From an uncultured Clostridiaceae bacterium (GTDB taxonomy: Bacteria; Bacillota; Clostridia; TANB77; CAG-508), in contig CANRSN010000020.1 of the NCBI GenBank assembly GCA_947642455.1, forward strand, positions 1 through 39,996: a stretch of DNA of 39,996 nt, written 5' to 3'. The notes under the pieces are model-generated. The model saw only the letters and a program-made list of their open reading frames with translations. It ran no database searches and was not told the DNA's origin. The position numbers and the translations under genes are program-made. Positions within the stretch are counted from its first letter, which is position 1, and every line of letters starts with the position of its first letter. Positions 15,415-24,303 of this stretch are shown piece after piece.

Positions 15415-16857
15415 TTATTTTTTTAATTCATCTATAAACATTTTATTAAGCATTTGTGGATTAGCTTTTCCTTTTGTCTCTTTCATTGCTTGTCCTACTA
15501 AAAAGCCAAGTGCCCTATCTTTACCTGCTTTATAATCTATTATTGATTGTGGATTAGATTGTAATATTTTTAATACAACTTCTTTTATTGCTCCTTCATC
15601 AGATATTTGAATCCATCCATTTTCTTTTATTATATCTTCTGGATCTTTTGGTTCTTCAAATAATTCAGTTAACACTTTTTTTGCTATTGCCGAACTAATT
15701 GTTCCTTTATCTATTAATTGTATCATTTTTGCAAGTTGCATTTCTGTAAAAGGTATTTCTGATGGTTCCATTTCTTTTTCATTTAAAATTCTTGATACAT
15801 CTGATAATAGCCAATTAGCAACAGCTTTTGCATTTTTGCAAATTTTCTCTGCACCTTCAAATAAGTTTGATAAATATTTTGAAGCAGTTAATAAATTACT
15901 ATCCTTTTCTGTCAAACTATATTCTGCTATATATCTTGCTTTTCTGCTTTCTGGCAATTCTGGTAAATTATTTTTTATGTTTTCTATATATTCATCTGAT
16001 AAACGAATTGCTACTAAGTCTGGATCTGGAAAATATCTATAATCTTGAGCATCTTCTTTATCTCTCATAGAAAATGTTTTTCCTGATACATCATCCCAAC
16101 GTAGTGTTTCTTGTTCTATTTTACCTCCATCTTCTAATACTTCTATTTGTCTTTGTGCTTCATATTCAATTGCTCTTACGATTGATCTAAAAGAACTCAT
16201 ATTTTTCATTTCAGTACGTGTTCCATATTCTTCTGTTCCTTTTTTCCTTACAGAGACATTGACATCTGCACGAAATGAACCTTCTTGCATTTTACAGTCT
16301 GAAACTTCTATATATTCTAATATTGATTTTAGTTTTTTTAAATATTTTTCTACTTCTTGTGTAGTTCTTAAATCTGGCTCTGATACTATTTCTATTAGAG
16401 GTACTCCAGCTCTGTTTAAGTCTACTAGGCTTCCTCCTGTAAATTCATTATGATTTAATTTTCCTGCATCCTCTTCTATATGTATACGAGTTAATCTTAT
16501 TTTTTTCTTTTCTCCATTTTCTTCGTCTATCTCTACATATCCATGTTCACAAAGTGGCATATCAAATTGTGATATTTGATATGATTTTGGAAGGTCTGGA
16601 TAAAAATAGTTTTTTCTATCATTTTTACTATTTCTTGATATTTCACAATTTGTAGCAAGCCCTGCTTTTACTGCATATTCTACTACCTTTTCATTTAAAA
16701 CTGGTAATGTACCTGGCATTGCCATACATATAGGACATGTATGTGTGTTAGGTTCTCCTCCAAATTCAGTAGGACAACTGCAAAATATTTTTGTTTTTGT
16801 AGATAATTCTGCATGAACTTCTAAACCCATTACTATTTCATAATCTTCTTTTGACAT
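15415..16857 (-). CDS. gatB: Asp/Glu-tRNA amidotransferase subunit B (480 aa)
   Basis: GatB binds misacylated Glu-tRNA-Gln or Asp-tRNA-Asn and activates it with ATP for amidation. The signature VMGLEVHAELSTKTKIFCSC at the N-terminus, the zinc Cys pair in HTCPICMAMPG, the YFYPDLPK motif, and LTRIHIEEDAGK are all present. The C-terminal helical and YqeY-like tail ends normally. The length is typical. It follows gatA by 18 bases and is the last gene of the gatCAB unit. Confidence 0.98.
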   Translation of the reverse strand: MSKEDYEIVMGLEVHAELSTKTKIFCSCPTEFGGEPNTHTCPICMAMPGTLPVLNEKVVEYAVKAGLATNCEISRNSKNDRKNYFYPDLPKSYQISQFDMPLCEHGYVEIDEENGEKKKIRLTRIHIEEDAGKLNHNEFTGGSLVDLNRAGVPLIEIVSEPDLRTTQEVEKYLKKLKSILEYIEVSDCKMQEGSFRADVNVSVRKKGTEEYGTRTEMKNMSSFRSIVRAIEYEAQRQIEVLEDGGKIEQETLRWDDVSGKTFSMRDKEDAQDYRYFPDPDLVAIRLSDEYIENIKNNLPELPESRKARYIAEYSLTEKDSNLLTASKYLSNLFEGAEKICKNAKAVANWLLSDVSRILNEKEMEPSEIPFTEMQLAKMIQLIDKGTISSAIAKKVLTELFEEPKDPEDIIKENGWIQISDEGAIKEVVLKILQSNPQSIIDYKAGKDRALGFLVGQAMKETKGKANPQMLNKMFIDELKK

Positions 16858-16875
16858 TATTTTTCTCCTTCCTGT

Positions 16876-18306
16876 TTAATTTTGTTCATATGTATATGCT
16901 GCATTTAGTATTTTTTCTTCTCCAAATTTTGGTCCTATTAGTTGCATTCCAATAGGCATTCCTTCTGAGTTTAACCCACATGGTATTGATATTCCTGGAA
17001 GTCCTGCTATGTTTACAGGTACTGTACAGATATCTGCCAAATACATTTCTAATGGATTATTTGATTTTTCCCCTATTTTAAACGCTACATTTGGCGCTGT
17101 TGGTGTAAGTAATATATCATACTTTTCAAATGCTTTTTCAAATTCTCTTTTTACTAATGTTCTAACTTGTTGTGCTTTTTTGTAATAAGCATCATAATAA
17201 CCTGATGAAAGTACATAAGTTCCAAGTATTATTCTTCTTTTTACTTCTGGACCAAATGCTTCACTTCTTGAATTTTTGTAAAGTTCTTTTAAATTTGTAT
17301 ATTTTTTTGCTCTATAACCATAACGAATTCCATCAAATCTTCCTAAATTTGAACTCGCCTCTGCACATGCTATTATGTAATATGTTGCTAAAGCATAGTC
17401 TGCTATATCTAATGAAAATTCTTCTACTTGTGCACCTAGTTTTCTATATTTTTCTATTGCCTCTTGCAATTTTTCTTTTACTTCTTGGTTTATTCCTTCA
17501 CTAAAATATTCTTTTGGAACTCCTATTTTCATTCCTTTTATATCATTTTTTAGACTTAATGTATAATCTATTTTTTCTTTATTTTCTGATGTTGTATCTT
17601 TTTCATCATGACCTGTTATTATGTTTAATAATATTGCTGCATCTTCTACATCTTTTGTTATTGGTCCTATTTGATCTAGTGATGATGCAAATGCTACTAA
17701 TCCATATCTTGATACCAACCCATATGTTGGTTTTAGCCCAACTACACCACAAAATGAGGCAGGTTGACGTATTGAACCTCCAGTATCTGATCCTAACGCC
17801 CATGGTACCATTTTACTTGCAACTGCTGCAGCACTTCCTCCTGATGATCCTCCAGGAACAGCATTCAAATTCCATGGATTTCTTGTTTTTTTGAATGCTG
17901 AATATTCTGTTGAACCTCCCATTGCAAATTCATCCATATTTAGTTTTCCAAGATTGATTAACTCTTGTTCATTTATTTTTTCTACTACTGTTGCATTATA
18001 TGGTGAAACAAAATTTTCTAACATTTTTGATGCACATGTTGTTCTTATTCCTTTTGTACAAATGTTGTCTTTTATTCCTATTGGAATTCCTGCATATTTA
18101 GCCTTTATTTCTCCATTTTTTATTTTTTCATCTAATTCCTCTGCTTTTTTTAATGCTTCGTCTTCTAATATTGTTATAAAGGCTTGTATATCTCCTTCTT
18201 TTTCTTTTATATTATTTATGTATGCTTGTGTTATTTGAGTTACACTTAACTCTCCTTTTTCTATTTTTTCTCTTAACTCATGTACTGTTAGTTCTGTAAT
18301 TTCCAT
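16876..18306 (-). CDS. gatA: Glu-tRNA(Gln) amidotransferase subunit A (476 aa)
   Basis: GatA is the amidase that releases ammonia from glutamine and channels it to GatB. Counting from the ATG at 18306, the Ser-cis-Ser-Lys triad falls at Lys79 (GIKDN), Ser154 (GGSSGG) and Ser178 (GGSIRQPAS). These are the same numbers as in the Staphylococcus aureus enzyme, which supports this start over the TTG four codons upstream. An AAAGGA site lies 12 bases before. The C-terminus ends shortly after the conserved AAYTYEQN and is slightly short. It sits between gatC and gatB. Confidence 0.98.
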   Translation of the reverse strand: MEITELTVHELREKIEKGELSVTQITQAYINNIKEKEGDIQAFITILEDEALKKAEELDEKIKNGEIKAKYAGIPIGIKDNICTKGIRTTCASKMLENFVSPYNATVVEKINEQELINLGKLNMDEFAMGGSTEYSAFKKTRNPWNLNAVPGGSSGGSAAAVASKMVPWALGSDTGGSIRQPASFCGVVGLKPTYGLVSRYGLVAFASSLDQIGPITKDVEDAAILLNIITGHDEKDTTSENKEKIDYTLSLKNDIKGMKIGVPKEYFSEGINQEVKEKLQEAIEKYRKLGAQVEEFSLDIADYALATYYIIACAEASSNLGRFDGIRYGYRAKKYTNLKELYKNSRSEAFGPEVKRRIILGTYVLSSGYYDAYYKKAQQVRTLVKREFEKAFEKYDILLTPTAPNVAFKIGEKSNNPLEMYLADICTVPVNIAGLPGISIPCGLNSEGMPIGMQLIGPKFGEEKILNAAYTYEQN

Positions 18307-18435
18307 ATTTATTCTCAATCCTTTCTAAGGCACAAACCTAGTATCTTTGTTTCTGTATATTTTGTAGAACTATTTTACGCAAATTGCCATAAAACACTTT
18401 TTATAAGGAAAATATTCAATTTTACTAAAGTTACT

Positions 18436-18723
18436 TTACTGTATTACTTTTGGTATTTTAAACATGTTTCTTTCTTGCTCTGGTGCATTTTGTAATAGTG
18501 CTTTATTGTCTTCAAAGTTTATTATTTCATCTTTTCTAAACACATTATAATTGTCATTTGCTCCTATTGTCTCTTGTAACCCATCTACAGGTGCATTTTC
18601 TACTATGTTTGCAAAATTTAATATATCTTGCAAATTTAATAAATATGTATCTATTTCTTCTTCTTTTAAATTTATGTCTGCAAGTTTTGCTATGTGTAAT
18701 ATTTCTTCTTTACTTACTTTCAT
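18436..18723 (-). CDS. gatC: Glu-tRNA(Gln) amidotransferase subunit C (95 aa)
   Basis: GatC is the small belt-like subunit that stabilises GatA against GatB. The protein begins KVSKEEILHIAKLADINLKE and has the family middle LQDILNFANIVENAPVDGLQE and the C-terminal RKDEI and LLQNAPEQE segments. The ATG at 18723 follows AAGGAG. It is separated from gatA by 129 bases with no gene, unusually wide for this operon, but no clear terminator was seen in the gap. Confidence 0.96.
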   Translation of the reverse strand: MKVSKEEILHIAKLADINLKEEEIDTYLLNLQDILNFANIVENAPVDGLQETIGANDNYNVFRKDEIINFEDNKALLQNAPEQERNMFKIPKVIQ

Positions 18724-18890
18724 TTTTTTCAACTCCTTACGAAATTCGCTTTTTATTATATATTGTTTTTCTTTAAATTACAATAGTTTTAGCTTTAAGT
18801 TTTATTTATTGGTACTTATTTTGCTAAACAAAATTTATATTCTGCTGTGTTATTAATATTTTTTTTAGAAGTTTTACTTACCTCTGAATG

Positions 18891-20696
18891 TTACTTATCA
18901 AGCTGACTTTTTATTTTTCCTGCTAGTTGCCTATTTATTCCTTTTATTTTGATTAATTCTTCGATATCTGCTAATTTAATTTTTTCTACACTTCCAAAGT
19001 TTTTAAGTAGTAATCTTTTTTTTACTTCTCCTATTCCATCAATTTCATCTAATTCAGATTTTGTTATTTCATTATCTCTTAGCTTTTTGTGATAGCCTAT
19101 AGCTGTATCATGAACTGTGTCTTGGAATAGAGTTATTAGATTTAGTAGCTTGTCAGATATCTTAAGTTCTTCTCTTTTTTCATTCATTAACGCTCTGGTT
19201 TGGTGTTTATCATTTTTTACCATTCCAAATATAGGTATTTGCAGATTTATCCCTTCTTTTCTATATTGTTCTATTACTTCTAGTGTTGCTTTTATTTGTG
19301 TAATTCCTCCATCTACAAATATTACATCTGGTAAAACTCCAAAACTACCATTAGGGTTTTCTATTGAATGTTTTAGCCTTCTTGTAATTACTTCTTTCAT
19401 ACATGCTGGGTCATCTTGACCTATTATTGTCTTTATTTTAAACCTTCTTGACATATTCTTTTTTATAATACCATCTTGCATTACACACATACCAGCTACT
19501 GTATAGCTTCCTGATATGTTTGATATATCATAACATTCAATTTTTCTTGGAATCTTCTCTAATTTTAATACTTCTTTTAATTCATTTAATACTTGATATT
19601 TATCTTGTTCTTTATTGTCTAATGTAATTTTTGCATTGTTTTCAGCCATTTCTACTAATCTTAGTTTTTCGCCTTTTTGAGGTGTTTTTATTTCAACTTT
19701 TCTTCCTACTTGTTTTGTAAGTTCAAGTTCTATCAGACTTTGTTCCTCAATATTTTCTCTTATCATTATTTTGTTAGGAAGTATTGCTCTTCCGATATAA
19801 TATTGTTTGACAAACTCTGACAATATTTGACTGTCTTCTTCATCATTTAAGTTATTAAAGAAAAAATGCTCTCTTCCTACCATTTTTGTTTTTCTTACAA
19901 AAAATATTTCTATACATACTTCTATTTCATTTCTTGCTATTCCAATAACATCTATGTCATTTTCTGTAATGTTAGATACTTTTTGTTTTTCTGATATTCT
20001 TTGTATTGCTATTTTTTTGTCTCTTAAATATGCTGCTTTTTCAAATTGTAAATTTTTAGCTGCTTCTTTCATTTCTATATCTATTTGTTTTAATATTTTA
20101 TCTGTTTTTCCATCTAAAAGTGATACTATTTCATCAATTTGCTTTCTATATTCCTCTTTTGAAATATAACCCATACATGGCGCAAAACATTTTTTTATAT
20201 GGTAGTTTAGGCATGCTCTATCTTTATATTTAAAGCTTTTACAAGCTCTTATTTTGAATTTTTCTTTTATGAAGTCTATCATTTCTTTTGCTGCTCCAGC
20301 ATTTGCATATGGTCCAAAATATTTTGCACCATCATTTAGTATTTTCCTTGTTATATATACATTTGGAAAGTCATCTTTAATGTTTATTTTGATATATGGA
20401 TATGTTTTGTCATCTTTTAATAATACATTAAATTTAGGTCTGTTTTTCTTTATTAAGTTACACTCTAATATAAGTGCTTCTGCTTCATTATCTACTACTA
20501 TGTATTCAAAGTGATCTATTAATGATACCATATTTTCTATTCTTTTGGTTTTATTTGTTTTTCTAAAGTATTGCCTTACTCTATTTTTTAGTGATATTGC
20601 TTTTCCAACATATATTATAACATCATTTTTGTCATGCATTATATATACACCAGGTTTGTCTGGTAATTTTTTCAATTCTTCTTCTATATTAAACAT
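18891..20696 (-). CDS. uvrC: Excinuclease ABC subunit C (601 aa)
   Basis: UvrC makes both incisions during nucleotide excision repair together with UvrA and UvrB. Domains in order: GIY-YIG nuclease (GVYIMHDKNDVIIYVGKA, about residues 15-33), a cysteine cluster (ACKSFKYKDRACLNYHIKKC), a UVR motif near residues 205-235, the RNase H-like C-terminal nuclease (IECYDISNISG, FVDGG), and tandem helix-hairpin-helix motifs at the end. The length is normal. The start has a weak GGGA site. It is apparently monocistronic. Confidence 0.97.
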   Translation of the reverse strand: MFNIEEELKKLPDKPGVYIMHDKNDVIIYVGKAISLKNRVRQYFRKTNKTKRIENMVSLIDHFEYIVVDNEAEALILECNLIKKNRPKFNVLLKDDKTYPYIKINIKDDFPNVYITRKILNDGAKYFGPYANAGAAKEMIDFIKEKFKIRACKSFKYKDRACLNYHIKKCFAPCMGYISKEEYRKQIDEIVSLLDGKTDKILKQIDIEMKEAAKNLQFEKAAYLRDKKIAIQRISEKQKVSNITENDIDVIGIARNEIEVCIEIFFVRKTKMVGREHFFFNNLNDEEDSQILSEFVKQYYIGRAILPNKIMIRENIEEQSLIELELTKQVGRKVEIKTPQKGEKLRLVEMAENNAKITLDNKEQDKYQVLNELKEVLKLEKIPRKIECYDISNISGSYTVAGMCVMQDGIIKKNMSRRFKIKTIIGQDDPACMKEVITRRLKHSIENPNGSFGVLPDVIFVDGGITQIKATLEVIEQYRKEGINLQIPIFGMVKNDKHQTRALMNEKREELKISDKLLNLITLFQDTVHDTAIGYHKKLRDNEITKSELDEIDGIGEVKKRLLLKNFGSVEKIKLADIEELIKIKGINRQLAGKIKSQLDK

Positions 20697-20787
20697 TTCT
20701 CTTCCCTACTTTTTTACTTATTTTAGCACACTTCTTTTTTTATATCAATAGTACTTTTTTTAAGTTTCTATATTTTTGTAACGTTTC

Positions 20788-20849
20788 GTTACAATTCATA
20801 GCTCAATTTCTATTTAGTCCATATAATTTTATACACTGTGAATTGTAAC
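20788..20849. repeat. Short copy of the GTTACAATTCA palindromic repeat family
   Basis: The 62-bp element has ends GTTACAATTCATAG and CACTGTGAATTGTAAC and the shared inner string AATTTCTATTTAG. It lacks the structured core of the 10010 copy. No convincing target duplication is visible here. The rest of the 20697-21052 gap shows only AT-rich sequence with a weak GTATTCTG/CAGAATA dyad. Confidence 0.6.
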
Positions 20850-21052
20850 AACAATTTACAGGTAAGTAAAATTGTATTCTGCTACAAAACTTTTTTAGTA
20901 ATAAAAATTGTATTACAGAATAAAATGTTATTATTCATAGTTAAATTATAGTGAAAAAATATCTACATATAAAGTTTGCAGACTAATTGACATTTATACA
21001 TTGAACAGTAACCTAAATATTACAAAAATATTAAGAAATTTTGCATTATATA

Positions 21053-21081
21053 TTGACAATATTGTCTAAAAATGTCAAAAT
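21053..21081 (+). promoter_or_regulatory. Candidate promoter of the DUF5684-like gene
   Basis: TTGACA (21053-21058), a 17-base spacer and CAAAAT (21076-21081). The -35 box also forms a TTGACA/TGTCAA dyad with 21074-21079, which could be an operator. Confidence 0.5.
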
Positions 21082-21115
21082 AGTATATATCATTATAAGA
21101 AAGGGGATTAATAAA

Positions 21116-21574
21116 ATGTACGATTACGGATATTATGGAAGCTATTATGCAGATTCTGCTGCACTTGTAGGTGTTGGAATGGGTGTTATATTAGTTACAC
21201 TATTTATAGCTCTTGCAATTGCTATATTACAGATTGTAGCTATGTGGAAAATCTTTACCAAAGCTGGTGAAGAAGGATGGAAAGCTATTATACCTGTGTA
21301 TAATATGATAACTCTATTTAAAATATCAGGACTTTCACCTTTATTTGTTCTAGTATATTTAGCAGGTATTATCCCATTTGTAGGATCACTTGCTATACTT
21401 GGAATAACTATTTATTTAAACTATAGTTTAGCAAAATCATTTGGTAAAGATACTGGATTCGTAGTAGGTTTAACTCTTTTAGGTCCAATTTTCTATCTAA
21501 TTTTAGGATTTGGAAAAGACCAATATGTTGGATCTCACTATCAAAGTAATTCAACACCAAATGTTAATCAATAA
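21116..21574 (+). CDS. DUF5684-like multi-pass membrane protein (152 aa)
   Basis: The function is unknown. A Tyr/Gly-rich N-terminal tail precedes a membrane segment (about 25-48). The characteristic amphipathic stretch KAGEEGWKAIIPVYNMITLF follows, then two or three more membrane helices and a short polar C-terminus. This layout matches proteins usually annotated DUF5684 and sometimes mislabelled signal peptidase I. The ATG at 21116 follows AAAGGGG; the open frame extending further upstream is non-coding. It is a single-gene unit with its own terminator. Confidence 0.8.
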   Translation: MYDYGYYGSYYADSAALVGVGMGVILVTLFIALAIAILQIVAMWKIFTKAGEEGWKAIIPVYNMITLFKISGLSPLFVLVYLAGIIPFVGSLAILGITIYLNYSLAKSFGKDTGFVVGLTLLGPIFYLILGFGKDQYVGSHYQSNSTPNVNQ

Positions 21575-21580
21575 TAAATA

Positions 21581-21606
21581 AAATCTCGCTAAGCGAGATT
21601 TTTTTA
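21581..21606 (+). terminator. Terminator of the DUF5684-like gene
   Basis: AAATCTCGCT pairs with AGCGAGATTT and runs into TTTTTT. Confidence 0.9.
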
Positions 21607-21631
21607 TACTTTCCTAATATATAAAAGCTTC

Positions 21632-21659
21632 ACGAAAAAAATCTAAAGAATTTTTTCGT
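21632..21659 (-). terminator. Possible terminator of the infC-rpmI-rplT operon
   Basis: ACGAAAAAA and TTTTTTCGT form a hairpin about 80 bases after the rplT stop. The T-rich side suits minus-strand transcription. It is AT-rich and therefore less certain. Confidence 0.45.
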
Positions 21660-21661
21660 AA

Positions 21662-21731
21662 ACGAACAACAGACGTAGCATGAAAAGTAATTTAAAAAGT
21701 CTGAATACTTTAATTATGCCACTGTTGTTCT
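21662..21731 (-). repeat. Copy C of the AGAACAACAG/GGCATGATT repeat family
   Basis: The most complete copy. Ends GAACAACAG and CTGTTGTTC are perfect 9-bp inverted repeats. On the minus strand the inner part reads GGCATAATTAAAGTATTC and then ATTACTTTTCATGC, as in copy B. It lies between the rplT stop and a terminator-like hairpin. Confidence 0.65.
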
Positions 21732-21738
21732 ATTAGGC

Positions 21739-22086
21739 TTATTTTGTTGCTGCTTTTACTATTTCTGTAAATGCTTTTTTATCATTTACTGCTAATTCTG
21801 CAAGCATTTTTCTATTTACTACAATATTTGCTTTTTTAAGCCCTGCTATTAATTTACTATATGTTGTTCCATTTTCTCTTGCAGCTGCATTTATTCTTGC
21901 TATCCATAATTTTCTAAAGTTACTTTTTTTATCTTTTCTTCCTATATATGCATACATTCCTGATTTCATGACAGCTTGTTTAGCCATTCTAAATCTGTAA
22001 TGTTTTGCTCCATAATAACCTTTTGCTCTTTTTAATATTTTTTTATGTTTTTTTCGTGTAATTCTTGCTGTTTTTACTCTTGCCAT
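21739..22086 (-). CDS. rplT: 50S ribosomal protein L20 (115 aa)
   Basis: L20 is essential for early 50S assembly and in Firmicutes represses its own operon by binding the infC leader. It starts [20 protein letters not shown] and carries the conserved [20 protein letters not shown] and [13 protein letters not shown]. The length is standard. It is last in infC-rpmI-rplT, 28 bases after rpmI. Confidence 0.98.
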   Translation of the reverse strand: MARVKTARITRKKHKKILKRAKGYYGAKHYRFRMAKQAVMKSGMYAYIGRKDKKSNFRKLWIARINAAARENGTTYSKLIAGLKKANIVVNRKMLAELAVNDKKAFTEIVKAATK

Positions 22087-22114
22087 TTATTTCACCTTCC
22101 TTAATTCTAATTTA

Positions 22115-22318
22115 TTAGTTACCATATGGTAACATTTTTTTGATTCCTGCTTCACATGTTTTGTCTGCATAAGCATCTTGTACTTTTCCTCTTGATTTTG
22201 CTCTTGATGTTTTATTTGCTAAAAGATGTCTTCTATTTGATTTTGTTCTTTTAACTTTTCCTGTAGCTGTATAAGAATATCTTTTCTTTGCAGCTTTATT
22301 TGTTTTTAATTTTGGCAT
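22115..22318 (-). CDS. rpmI: 50S ribosomal protein L35 (67 aa)
   Basis: A small basic 50S protein beginning MPKLKTNKAAKKRY, with the family KVKRTKSNRRHLLANKTSRAK-type core. It is in the standard position between infC and rplT. The start has AGGAGGAAG upstream. Confidence 0.97.
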   Translation of the reverse strand: MPKLKTNKAAKKRYSYTATGKVKRTKSNRRHLLANKTSRAKSRGKVQDAYADKTCEAGIKKMLPYGN

Positions 22319-22359
22319 AATACTTCCTCCTCTATTTTTGCTTTTTATTTTAAATTAGC

Positions 22360-22875
22360 TTACTTTTCTATTTTTTTAGCTAATATAATAAACATGTTTT
22401 TTCCTTCTAATACTGGTCTTTTTTCAGGAGTTGCTATATCTGATAATTCTTCTATAAATTTGTTTAATGCTCCTTCTCCTAGTTTTAGATAATTTAGTTC
22501 CCTACCTCTAAAACGAACTGTTACTTTTACTTTGTTTCCATCTTCTATAAATTTCCTTGCATTTTTTGTTTTGAAACCAAAGTCATGTTCTTCAATATTA
22601 GGTGTAATTCTTATTTCTTTTAATTCAAATGTTTTTTGTTTTTTCTTTGCTTCTTTTTCTTTTTTGGCCTGTTCAAATTTATATTTTCCATAATTCATTA
22701 GCTTACATACTGGCACTTCTGCATTTGGTGCTACAAGTACTAAATCTAATTTTTTGTCATATGCTAAGTCTAATGCCTCATGTATTGATATTGGACCAAT
22801 TTTTTTTCCTTCATTATCAATTATTTGAACTTCCTTTGCTCTTATTTGTTCATTAATAGGTAAATCCTGTTTTAT
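22360..22875 (-). CDS. infC: Translation initiation factor IF-3, with ATA start codon (171 aa)
   Basis: IF-3 keeps 30S subunits free and checks start-codon pairing. N-terminal domain: INEQIRAKEVQIIDNEGKKIG. C-terminal domain: KEIRITPNIEEHDFGFKTKNARKFIE. The only well-placed ribosome site, GGAGGTG, leaves ATA at 22875-22873 as the first codon eight bases on, giving KQDLPINEQIR and the usual length of about 170. An upstream in-frame GTG lies inside that site, and the longer frame has no homology. infC is known for rare AUU/AUC/AUA starts used in self-control by IF-3. Transcription is probably also controlled by an upstream attenuator. Confidence 0.95.
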   Translation of the reverse strand: MKQDLPINEQIRAKEVQIIDNEGKKIGPISIHEALDLAYDKKLDLVLVAPNAEVPVCKLMNYGKYKFEQAKKEKEAKKKQKTFELKEIRITPNIEEHDFGFKTKNARKFIEDGNKVKVTVRFRGRELNYLKLGEGALNKFIEELSDIATPEKRPVLEGKNMFIILAKKIEK

Positions 22876-22929
22876 ATAAAACACCTCCAAATTTTTATAA
22901 TTGCTACTGTTTTTACAGTATACAATAAA

Positions 22930-23082
22930 CAAAAAAAGATTGACTTAATTGCCAATCCACTATTTTAACTTTTATGCTTACACCAAATAGACTACTAACT
23001 ATAGGCTTTATGCTTAATTGTTATATTCAACCTTTTTCCATAAGATAAGGTGAGAAGTGGATAGCTTCTTCTTTGTTTAACT
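22930..23082 (-). promoter_or_regulatory. infC leader with terminator/antiterminator, probably an L20 leader
   Basis: On the minus strand the leader ends with GATTG(9 nt)CAATC-type stem pairing (22938-22957) and seven T residues, an intrinsic terminator before infC. An upstream CTATCCACT (23064-23056) is complementary, with one mismatch, to AGTGGATTG (22961-22953), which overlaps the terminator's first arm. The two foldings therefore exclude each other. This is the arrangement of the Firmicutes L20-controlled leader; the family name is inferred from position and architecture. Confidence 0.7.
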
Positions 23083-23088
23083 TTTAAT

Positions 23089-23117
23089 ATAATAACTTAA
23101 ATTACTGAAAAAGTCAA
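23089..23117 (-). promoter_or_regulatory. Sigma-A promoter of infC-rpmI-rplT
   Basis: On the minus strand, TTGACT (23117-23112), a 17-base spacer and TATTAT (23094-23089), placing transcription start at the beginning of the leader. Confidence 0.8.
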
Positions 23118-23136
23118 TAGTTTTTACAATTTTTTC

Positions 23137-23165
23137 TTGACTTTTTTTATTTTTTGTATTAAAAT
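23137..23165 (+). promoter_or_regulatory. Sigma-A promoter of rplM-rpsI
   Basis: TTGACT (23137-23142), a 17-base spacer and TAAAAT (23160-23165). It is divergent from the infC promoter with 19 bases between the two -35 boxes. Confidence 0.8.
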
Positions 23166-23235
23166 GATATAGCAATATTGAGTAATTTATATGTTATTAT
23201 ACATTTTTTATTTTAATAATTATATGTTTACTTGG

Positions 23236-23300
23236 TATTTATATTTGCGATGTAATCTTGGTAAAAACTTCTCCCCGGTAGTTTTATCAAAGATTTCATA
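23236..23300 (+). promoter_or_regulatory. Possible L13 leader upstream of rplM
   Basis: A hairpin pairs ATCTTGGTAAAAACT (from 23255) with AGTTTTATCAAAGAT (to 23294), enclosing TCTCCCCGGT, a GC-rich loop in AT-rich surroundings. It lies in the untranslated leader about 40 bases before the rplM start. Firmicutes rplM mRNAs carry a conserved leader at this place; assignment to it is by position and general look. Confidence 0.5.
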
Positions 23301-23337
23301 TAAATTAAATTAATATGAATGGAGGGTATTTATTACC

Positions 23338-23775
23338 ATGAATAATACTACATATAGTATAAGGAAAAGTGAAATCAAAAGAAAATGGTATATAATTGAT
23401 GCTGCTAACAAACCATTAGGTAGAGTGGCTTCAGAGGCTGCTAAATTATTAAGAGGTAAACACAAACCAGAATTTACACCTAATATGGATGTTGGAGATC
23501 ATGTTATCATTCTAAATTGTAAAGATGCTGTTTTAACAGGTAGAAAATTAGATCAGAAAGTTTATAGACATCATTCTGGTTATATTGGTGGAATGAAAGA
23601 AACTTCTGCAAGAGTTATGATGGAAAATAAACCTGAACAAGCTATGTTTATAGCAATTAAAGGTATGCTTCCTCACAATAGCTTAGGTAGACAAATGATT
23701 AAAAAATTAAGAGTTTATGCTGGTAGCGAACATGAAAATATCGCTCAAAAACCAGAAGTATGGGAGGTAAAATAA
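23338..23775 (+). CDS. rplM: 50S ribosomal protein L13 (145 aa)
   Basis: L13 is an early 50S assembly protein. The conserved [20 protein letters not shown], the [19 protein letters not shown] segment, and [21 protein letters not shown] are all present. The length is normal. It is cotranscribed and translationally coupled with rpsI. Confidence 0.98.
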   Translation: MNNTTYSIRKSEIKRKWYIIDAANKPLGRVASEAAKLLRGKHKPEFTPNMDVGDHVIILNCKDAVLTGRKLDQKVYRHHSGYIGGMKETSARVMMENKPEQAMFIAIKGMLPHNSLGRQMIKKLRVYAGSEHENIAQKPEVWEVK

Positions 23776-24182
23776 TGGCTAAAGCAAAATCAGATAAAAT
23801 AGTTTTCTATGGTACTGGTAGAAGAAAAAAATCTATCGCTAGAGTAAGATTAGTTGAAGGTACTGGAATTATTACTATAAATGGTAAAAGTATTGATGAA
23901 TATTTTGGAACTGAAGTTCTAAAAGTTATAGTTAGACAACCACTTACAGCAACAAGTACAGTAGCTAAATATGATGTTATTGCTAAAGTTACTGGTGGTG
24001 GCTTTACTGGTCAAGCTGGTGCAATTCGTCATGGTATTGCAAGAGCATTAAATGAAGCTAATGGAGAATTTAGACCTGTTCTTAAAGCTAATGGTTATTT
24101 AACTAGAGATCCTCGTATGAAGGAAAGAAAAAAATATGGTCTTAAGAAAGCAAGAAAAGCTCCTCAATTTAGTAAAAGATAA
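23775..24182 (+). CDS. rpsI: 30S ribosomal protein S9 (135 aa)
   Basis: S9 contacts the P-site tRNA through its C-terminal tail. The ATG overlaps the rplM stop (TAATG) and is preceded by GGGAGG inside rplM, a translational-coupling arrangement. Motifs: [15 protein letters not shown], the [19 protein letters not shown] core, and the basic C-terminus ending KAPQFSKR. Confidence 0.98.
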   Translation: MAKAKSDKIVFYGTGRRKKSIARVRLVEGTGIITINGKSIDEYFGTEVLKVIVRQPLTATSTVAKYDVIAKVTGGGFTGQAGAIRHGIARALNEANGEFRPVLKANGYLTRDPRMKERKKYGLKKARKAPQFSKR

Positions 24183-24222
24183 TTACAAGCCCTTTTGGGC
24201 AGAAGGTCAAAAACCTATATAC

Positions 24223-24262
24223 AAAGCGGTAATCTATTTAGATTACTGCTTTTCTTTTATTT
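24223..24262. terminator. Terminator of rplM-rpsI
   Basis: AAAGCGGTAATCTA (24223-24236) pairs with TAGATTACTGCTTT (24239-24252), followed by TCTTTTA. A smaller GCCC/GGGC hairpin precedes it at 24189-24200. Confidence 0.85.
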
Positions 24263-24303
24263 ATACAAAAGTCATTAAAAGCTATTTAAAGCAGTCTAAA
24301 GTT

